In this document: piece by piece, positions 58,846 through 64,000 of the stretch
Layout: the number at the start of each line of letters is the position of its first letter
Numbering within the stretch: position 1 is the stretch's first letter
Translations under genes and position numbers: made by a program
DNA from: Beroe forskalii
Taxonomy: Eukaryota; Ctenophora; Nuda; Beroida; Beroidae
Assembly: GCA_011033025.1 (NCBI GenBank)
Contig: WFMF01000292.1
Coordinates: 62,001-126,000, forward strand
Reading direction: 5' to 3'
DNA: 64,000 bases
Notes under the pieces: model-generated
Told to the model about the DNA's origin: nothing
The model's database searches: none
Seen by the model: the letters and a program-made list of their open reading frames with translations, nothing else

Positions 58846-59400
58846 CAAGTTTGCTGAGCCTTTTCACTTTCAAAGTTTGCCCTCGTATGTGGAGTTATGT
58901 TCTTAGAAGTCAATTTTCCAACTAAAAGTTTTTGTACGTCAGCAACAATGAAAAAACACTATTGAATGTTGCTCTTTTGATCCTTGATCTTATAATATTC
59001 ATTGAGATTTTTTACGTCAGCAACGATTGTCCAGTAGTGCTGTTGAGTAATCGCCATTGTGATTATTCAGCCAAGATTTAGATTAAATACTCTAAAACGT
59101 CATATTATAGGCGCCGAGTGAGCTTTGATAAATTGGCACGCCCCCAAAAATTCTGAGCTGCAGAACCATGCCTGGTTTTGTACTATTGCATAATATGGTA
59201 CCCTCTCAACATACAAGCGATTTTACTGTTCTCAATTTTCCCGGCGCCCGACTGCAGCTCTCAATTTTCCCCGTGGTAAGCTGAGTCTTTTCACTTTCAA
59301 AATTTGCCCTCGTATGTGGTGTTATGTTTTTAGAAGTCGAGTTCTCAATTTTGCAACTAAAAAGTTTGTTGGACGACAGCAACGATAGAGCTGTTAAGTT
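58846..59400 (+). repeat. Direct repeat pair, ~140 bp
   Basis: 58846-58990 and 59276-59400 share CTTTTCACTTTCAAARTTTG, CCCTCGTATGTGG, TTATGTTYTTAGAAGTC, CAACTAAAA and ACGWCAGCAACRAT. A third partial copy (TTTTACGTCAGCAACGATTG) lies near 59007. Confidence 0.7.
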
Positions 59401-59642
59401 GAAAAAAAATTGCGCATTTAACTCTCTTCCGTAGCATTTCAAAGTATATTTTTTTGGAACAAGTTGTATACCTACAAAAATTGCATTTGCCTTTGAGCTT
59501 CGTTGGTACCCAAAACGACCTTTCTGAACCAAGTATCCTCTTCTATATTTTAGCATTCTCAGTTTTTTGTACGCAACGTTTTTTGTCCTTTTGTAGGTCC
59601 ACACTTTAGGGCGCCGCCGTGCAGTATGGATATAGGCACGCG

Positions 59643-60146
59643 CGTTGCTATGGTTACATATTGCGCGCGCATCCATTTCTGTTTAATGAAGTTTTGAGTG
59701 CGTTGCTTTATAACTTTTGATCTTATTGGATTTTTGATGCGGTAAAAAGTATTTGGTTGATTGAAATTTGCGAACGAGGTGCTGCATAGCAGCGGCGAAT
59801 GAGCTGTGTATTAGCCGGACCAACAGGCCTTCTAGTATAAAATAAATTGAGTGTATGGGCACTGTGTCGTTGTGTGTATGGGATTCGTGTCGGAATGCAC
59901 GTGCAGATTGGGGAAAGTAGCTCTGTTGCTATGGTAACATGTGGAATGTGGGAATTTCATTTCTTGCGTTGTTTATTTTGTAACGCTACTCACCTGAACC
60001 TGTAACTTTGGTTCTGATTCGAATTTTTCGATGCAGTAAATAGTTTTTCACTAATTGTAATTGCGATGGTTAAAATCTGCGAAAGAAGTACTGCGAAGCA
60101 GCGCCGAGTGAGCTGTGAATTAACAGGCCCAACGGGCCATCTAGTA
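59643..60146 (+). repeat. Direct repeat pair, ~200 bp, reaching the MFS C-terminal codons
   Basis: 59643-59842 and 59925-60146 both begin GTTGCTATGGTWACAT. They end with AGCRGCGNNGARTGAGCTGT, ATTA, a CAACRGGCC-type block and TCTAGTA. Divergence is substantial. The second copy overlaps the last ~25 codons of the carrier's final exon. Confidence 0.65.
59925..59938. promoter_or_regulatory. Palindromic RFX X-box-like motif inside repeat
   Basis: GTTGCTATGGTAAC fits the RFX consensus GTNRCC(N)RGYAAC closely and is nearly palindromic. It lies in a repeat, not in a recognised promoter, so regulatory use is speculative. Confidence 0.3.
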
Positions 60147-60276
60147 CCTTATAAAAAGCTGTTCCGATGCACCCTGCCAGAAGGAAGGCAGCAACAATCC
60201 ACTGAACATGCTGGTCCGGCCAGTTGTGTTGGGTGGTTTCTGTGTTTATCAGGAGGTTTAGGAGACTGCCAACCAC
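60070..60276 (-). CDS. MFS exon 9: TM11-TM12 and C-terminus
   Basis: CCACAG|GTGGTT; reads VVGSLLNLLINTETTQHNWP, then WIVAAFLLAGCIGTAFYK. The final stretch (DGPLGLLIHSSLGAASQYFF) lies in the repeat at 59925-60146. A donor AAG|GTACTA just before it could instead lead to another exon. Confidence 0.7.
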   Translation of the reverse strand: MVGSLLNLLINTETTQHNWPDQHVQWIVAAFLLAGCIGTAFYKVLDGPLGLLIHSSLGAASQYFFRRF

Positions 60277-63123
60277 CTGTGGGAAGAGTAAAGGTTGCAA
60301 GGAAAATTAGAATAAATGAAATGCTTGGCACTGCCAGCTGCGGGTTATGAAAAATTTCAGACAAGAATAAAGCCGATGAGAAGCCAAAATTCAAACTCGT
60401 GCTTTTCAAAACACCCAATACAAGTCATTTCTGTACATGCAACGTACCGCTGCAGTGAAGACGAGTCCGTAGTTAGCGGAGGAGTTGACTCAGATCCAAA
60501 TGAGGAGCAGGAGGCAGCGGGAAGCAGGGAAAAACTTCCTGGGGAGGGAAGGTGAGGAATGATAGAAAGGTGGCAACTGTCTTCATAGTCATGGGTTAAT
60601 ATGGTGAACTGATCATGTGCTAAGCCGCATATATCATTTAGTTGTGTAGGTATTTTCAATTTTGATCCTCAGCATCAGCTAAGATGGAGTGTGCTATGAT
60701 AAAGATATTTGTACATTTATTTGCAAGACCCAGTGTACCTCCAACACAGAAGAAGAGACAGAAGACGAACACAGCATATCCCCATTTCCCTGATTGCGTG
60801 TAGTGCATGACAATGTAGAGGAGAGCGAAGAGTGCTTGAAGGGTGCTCATTGCTATCTGAAATTTGTAAATCCAAGCTTTCACAAAATCTCGCTCGACAG
60901 TTAGTTGACAGTTCAGATTTTCAAAATTTTCAGCAATTTGCAAATCAAATATTCCCACAGGTGCTGCTGCCAAACAGATGCTATGATTCGACTTATAAGT
61001 ATCTTGTATCCGGTTCTGTCTGACACAGCCCCCCAGAAGATCCTACTGAGAGCATTAGCGATACTCCCAGCTGATCCAATGGCAGCCAGGAACATGTCAT
61101 TATCAATGAACCCCTGCCCGAACGTCTGAAATGAAGCGTGGAATCACTAATGTTAAACCACGCGAAAAATAGGCGAGTCCACGTCATCAAATTACAACAT
61201 TGAGCTTTCATAACGACGACATCTTACACGCCTACTTAATCTGTACACATGATTATTGGTTTCACTGGAAGCAACGGCAATAATCATTCGCAACAATTAT
61301 TTTTACGATTTCAATATTAGAATATTCATAACTTCCTGAGAAAACCCTACCTTCCAATAGGTGCTGCAGTAGCAGATTCCCTGGTTATTACAGAAGAAGG
61401 CGAACCAAAGGATCCAGAAGTTTCTCGATTTTAGAACCTCCAGAGGAGTGAGATCCAGTTCGTCTTGGACCTGCTGGCCTGGTAACAAGGCATCCCCCTG
61501 TTCATCGTCCTCAGGGGACTTGCTGGAGGGAGGACCATTCTCGGATGGACCCTGGTGGTGTGGTAATATATTAAGAATGAAATGCAAGAATGAAATTATC
61601 ATTTAGGTATCAATAAAGTTTTTCGAGGAACAGGCAGCAGCTATGTAAATTTAATAAAAATGATAATATAATATCAACAAACTCTTTCTCAAACCAGGCA
61701 CTAACATTGATGTAGGTGTTGTTTTGCACCAGTTGCTGAGGTGGAGCCTTGAGCAGCAGATTTCCGATGGTTTGGAGACCCACAAAGAAGGCAGCCATCA
61801 CGAGGAAACAGTAGGGTACCCGGTTTAGGATGGCGTCGTTATCTGGACCGAAATACCTGCGATGGGATGCTTTTTAAACGGTTTTATATCTAATTTCCCC
61901 TCATCCCAATGAATTGCGATCCCATTCTTATCATTTTAACATCTCGATTGATTGGAATTAATCTTTAGAATAACAGTAATAACTTCTTACAGTGTTCTTA
62001 CAGATTGCGATTGCAGATGTTAGATGTGTAAATTAGAATTCAGCACTATATGGCGACTGTATCTCAGCGATTTATTGTCCTGGCACTCACTTCTCCTCGG
62101 GTTTGTCGGCGTAGGGAGCCACATCCGGACTGACGTTGTCAGGGTTAATGAACTTGGTGATGATAGGGTTGAATACCATGGCACCCAGCCCGAACCCAGC
62201 CACAACACTACCCGCTACAACGCCTTTATACTTCGGTAACCACTGAGAGGGAGGGGGTTAGAATAAACGCTTAATAAGTTTTCCAAAAAAACAGAGAAAT
62301 TTACGTCGTCAAATAGCAAACGGCCCTTTGCAGTTTTGTGAAACAGCGCAACACATTGCGCAACTCTTACGTGAAAATAGAACAAAGACAGGCTCATAAA
62401 TCCGATATGATTTGAACTCACCCTCATAGAAAGCGTCAGCGCCGTGGAGTAAGCTATTCCTATGGAGAAGCCAAACAGCAAACCGTACGTTACAATAAGA
62501 CCGTAGAACGAGTGGATGGAAAAGTAGGATAGCGCTGTTGTCGTGGACAAGCACACGCATCCCAGGAGGATGGTAAGACGGGTGCCTATCTTCTTCTCAA
62601 GCAGTCCACCGAGCACCATGGTGGAACCTTGTCCACACACCATCAGCGTGAGGATCCATTGAGTGTTCTGAAAATGAAACGATTCAATTTACTTTCATTT
62701 TTTAGATCATAGGTTGCGACAAGGTGAAACACTGAAACAGAAAAGGTGGAGGATTTGGCCGTGGGAATATGCGACGAAACAAAGGGTATGGGAAGAGGGG
62801 ATTTACAGATTCGTTTTAGACTTCCTAAGCCCGCATAGGTGTGTGTACGCGCCGCGCAACGCAAACAGGGGTATACGTGTTTAAGTTAGCAAGTTAAGTT
62901 TTAAACAAATCACCGAGATTCTTCCAGTAAATAAAGTTCAAGGACCCTCTTTAGTATTTCTAAAGAAACTCACGCTGAATCTGATGTCGGTGAACTTGGT
63001 CTTGTACCTCAGGTAGGAGGCGATGTAGGTGCTGAAGTTGCCAAAGCAGTAGAGAACTCCGAGGGTGATGTGGATCAGGACTGCCCCTAGGAGAACGAGG
63101 AAGCCCCGCGCTGTTTCGTTCAT
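60070..63123 (-). CDS. MFS carrier, oxalate/formate-antiporter-like
   Basis: Nine exons give about 481 residues and 12 predicted membrane segments. Exon 1 starts MNETARGFLVLLGAVLIHIT then LGVLYCFGNFSTYIASYLRY, typical of this family's TM1. TM7 contains FWILWFAFFCNNQGICYCST. After TM8 the motif-A-like GAVSDRTGYK is present. TM10 is FCLFFCVGGSFSLLPAA and TM11 starts NYGLVFTAAVVG. Relatives carry monocarboxylates or oxalate/formate across membranes; the substrate here is unknown. One base is missing in exon 8. The last ~25 codons overlap a dispersed repeat, so the true C-terminus may differ. The loop between TM6 and TM7 is acidic (SPEDDEQGDALL). Confidence 0.8.
60448..60538 (-). CDS. MFS exon 8: TM10-TM11, one base short
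   Basis: CCCCAG|GAAGTT ... GCAGCG|GTACGT. The entry frame reads SFSLLPAASCSSFGSESTPP and the exit frame NYGLVFTAA, both diagnostic of the family. The 91-base length cannot join them; one base is missing between about 60475 and 60488. Confidence 0.75.
60739..60876 (-). CDS. MFS exon 7: TM9-TM10
   Basis: GTGAAAG|CTTGGA ... TTGGAG|GTACAC, in phase with both neighbours. Reads WIYKFQIAMSTLQALFALLY, then IVMHYTQSGKWGYAVFVFCL and FFCVG. Confidence 0.75.
60993..61125 (-). CDS. MFS exon 6: TM8 and motif A repeat
   Basis: TTTCAG|ACGTTC ... TATAA|GTCGAA, phase 1. Reads TFGQGFIDNDMFLAAIGSAG, then SIANALSRIFWGAVSDRTGY and KILI. The D-RxG loop 8-9 signature is intact. Confidence 0.75.
61351..61551 (-). 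CDS. MFS exon 5: central loop and TM7
   Basis: CACCAG|GGTCCA ... TGGAAG|GTAGGG, 67 codons, phase 0. Acidic loop, then LTPLEVLKSRNFWILWFAFF and CNNQGICYCSTYWK. Confidence 0.8.
61706..61856 (-). CDS. MFS exon 4: TM6
   Basis: ATCGCAG|GTATTT start; reads YFGPDNDAILNRVPYCFLVM, then AAFFVGLQTIGNLLLKAPPQ. Two in-phase donors are possible: CTG|GTGCAA (end 61730) or CAAT|GTTAGT (end 61706). Confidence 0.7.
62091..62242 (-). CDS. MFS exon 3: TM5
   Basis: CTCTCAG|TGG ... GAGAA|GTGAGT, phase 2 at the end. Reads WLPKYKGVVAGSVVAGFGLG, then AMVFNPIITKFINPDNVSPD. The W-P-K-G and G-G patterns are typical of TM5 entry in this family. Confidence 0.8.
62422..62667 (-). CDS. MFS exon 2: TM2-TM4
   Basis: TTTTCAG|AACACT ... 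ATGAGG|GTGAGT, 82 codons, phase 0. Reads NTQWILTLMVCGQGSTMVLG, then GLLEKKIGTRLTILLGCVCL (G---E-R-G loop 2-3 pattern) and ...GFSIGIAYSTALTLSMR. Confidence 0.8.
62974..63123 (-). CDS. MFS exon 1: TM1
   Basis: Exactly 50 codons from ATG at 63123 to TTCAGC|GTGAGT, phase 0. Confidence 0.8.
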
Positions 63124-64000
63124 CCTATAGTGGTGAGTGGGTGGGTGGGGGATGGTTCACTTATTACGTTATCAATTTCCAACACATTTTAACCCCCCCC
63201 TCCCTGACGGAGTAGTGACGGGCGATGTTTATTTCATTTGGGCCTTGGGGGAGAGAGTGGGCTGAGAGTGGGAATAACCGGGGTGGTAACGGCCGGTCGG
63301 GCGATGTTTATTCAAAATCAATTGGGGTGCAGGGTGAGGAATGCAATCTTGGTGCACTAGCAGGAGCAAAGAAATGATGTAAAAGGCAAATTTAAGTAGC
63401 AATTTCACTCTATTTTGAAAATTGCGTCGTGCAATTTTTGATCATTCTCAGTTCAGATGGTATGAAAACGCAGCATAAACGACCCGGTTCGATATGCATT
63501 GCAACAAGTAGCTCGAGTCGAAATCACCACATTTCATATGCCACTACTTTCACTAGGAAGATCACTCGCTCATTTTGACGTATTAAGTCATTAGAGGATT
63601 ATACCAAGTTTAAATCTGCCGTTGCACATTGACAGGAGGCATTTCAAAGCAGGCTAAACGTAATTAAAAACCAAGCAACTGCTCTTACTTTTTGCGTATA
63701 ATCAGTGAAATTTAAAACCATGATACGGGAGTGAAGTAGACACAGATAACAGCTCTACAGATGGTTAGGAAGTGCAATTTGGGTTCTGGGGAATCTCCGA
63801 ATCTTGAGTTAGAGTATCATGTATCGCAGTTCATGCTGTACACCCGTGCTGTATCATCAATTAAAATAAGTCACGTTTGCTCGAATAAAATTCACGAGAA
63901 TCCAAACATATTGGACAACAGATGCAAGTTGCAATGTCAGGGCGAAGAAATCGCCAAATCGGCTTCGATGGATTAAATTGCTATTCCACGAAAGACATAA
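63124..64000. other. 5' flank of MFS gene
   Basis: G-rich just upstream of the gene (GTGGGTGGGTGGGGG in plus orientation) with GGGCGATGTTTATT occurring twice (about 63220 and 63300). Presumably promoter sequence; no TATA or other element stands out. Beyond 63350 nothing is recognised. Confidence 0.4.

Larger units (their letters stand above)
57064..60069. other. Intergenic between kinase and MFS gene (convergent)
   Basis: Holds a GC-rich nested hairpin (57645-57716), degenerate GATGCATGCG repeats (58440-58740), a direct repeat pair (58846-58990 / 59276-59400) and another (59643-59842 / 59925-60146). No coding exon recognised. Confidence 0.5.

Noticed and set aside
45360..60490. Programmed frameshifting in the GPCR, kinase and MFS genes
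   Set aside because: The break sites share no slippery heptamer or stop-codon context, and two are at plain homopolymer runs. Sequence error is simpler.

Overview
The window is nuclear DNA from an animal, most likely a marine invertebrate. It is AT-rich, its genes are split by GT-AG introns, it carries a LINE fragment and many short inverted-repeat elements, and its gene families are metazoan: a calmodulin-type EF-hand protein, two rhodopsin-type receptors (one with a long LDL-receptor class A ectodomain), a PIM-like kinase and an oxalate/formate-antiporter-like MFS carrier. Receptors with LDLa arrays but no leucine-rich repeats are common in cnidarians, molluscs, echinoderms and amphioxus. 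I cannot name the species.

Layout. About 1-31 kb, plus strand: an EF-hand locus. Five exons (28.5-30.8 kb) encode four canonical EF-hands with near-calmodulin spacing. They join in phase to a disordered N-terminal exon at 26.7 kb. Two further coding-looking exons at 1.7 and 12.7 kb may be an alternative start of the same locus or a separate gene. The long introns hold MITE-like elements, A/T arrays and a dispersed ~45-bp repeat with TGACGTCA ends. About 31-42 kb has no host gene; it holds a 5'-truncated LINE (38.3-40.0 kb) and tandem A-rich units. 43.0-45.7 kb, plus: a six-exon class A GPCR with a ~16-copy 41-bp minisatellite in its last intron. 48.6-51.8 kb, minus: the LDLa-GPCR, intronless over 1,015 or more codons. 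55.4-56.8 kb, plus: the PIM-like kinase in four exons. 60.1-63.1 kb, minus: the MFS carrier in nine exons.

The genes do not form one pathway. Two cross-cutting patterns stand out. First, the 3' part of an exon is found again a short way downstream in five places (EF-hand twice, GPCR once, kinase twice), and in three of these the copies differ almost only at synonymous positions. Second, three otherwise intact genes carry single-base frame breaks inside highly conserved motifs, which points to base errors in the assembly or recent lesions. A 444-bp foldback element with 8-bp flanking repeats sits 12 bp inside an EF-hand intron and contains fragments resembling the neighbouring exon.

Exon boundaries were read by eye from GT/AG, phase and family conservation; no transcript evidence was available.
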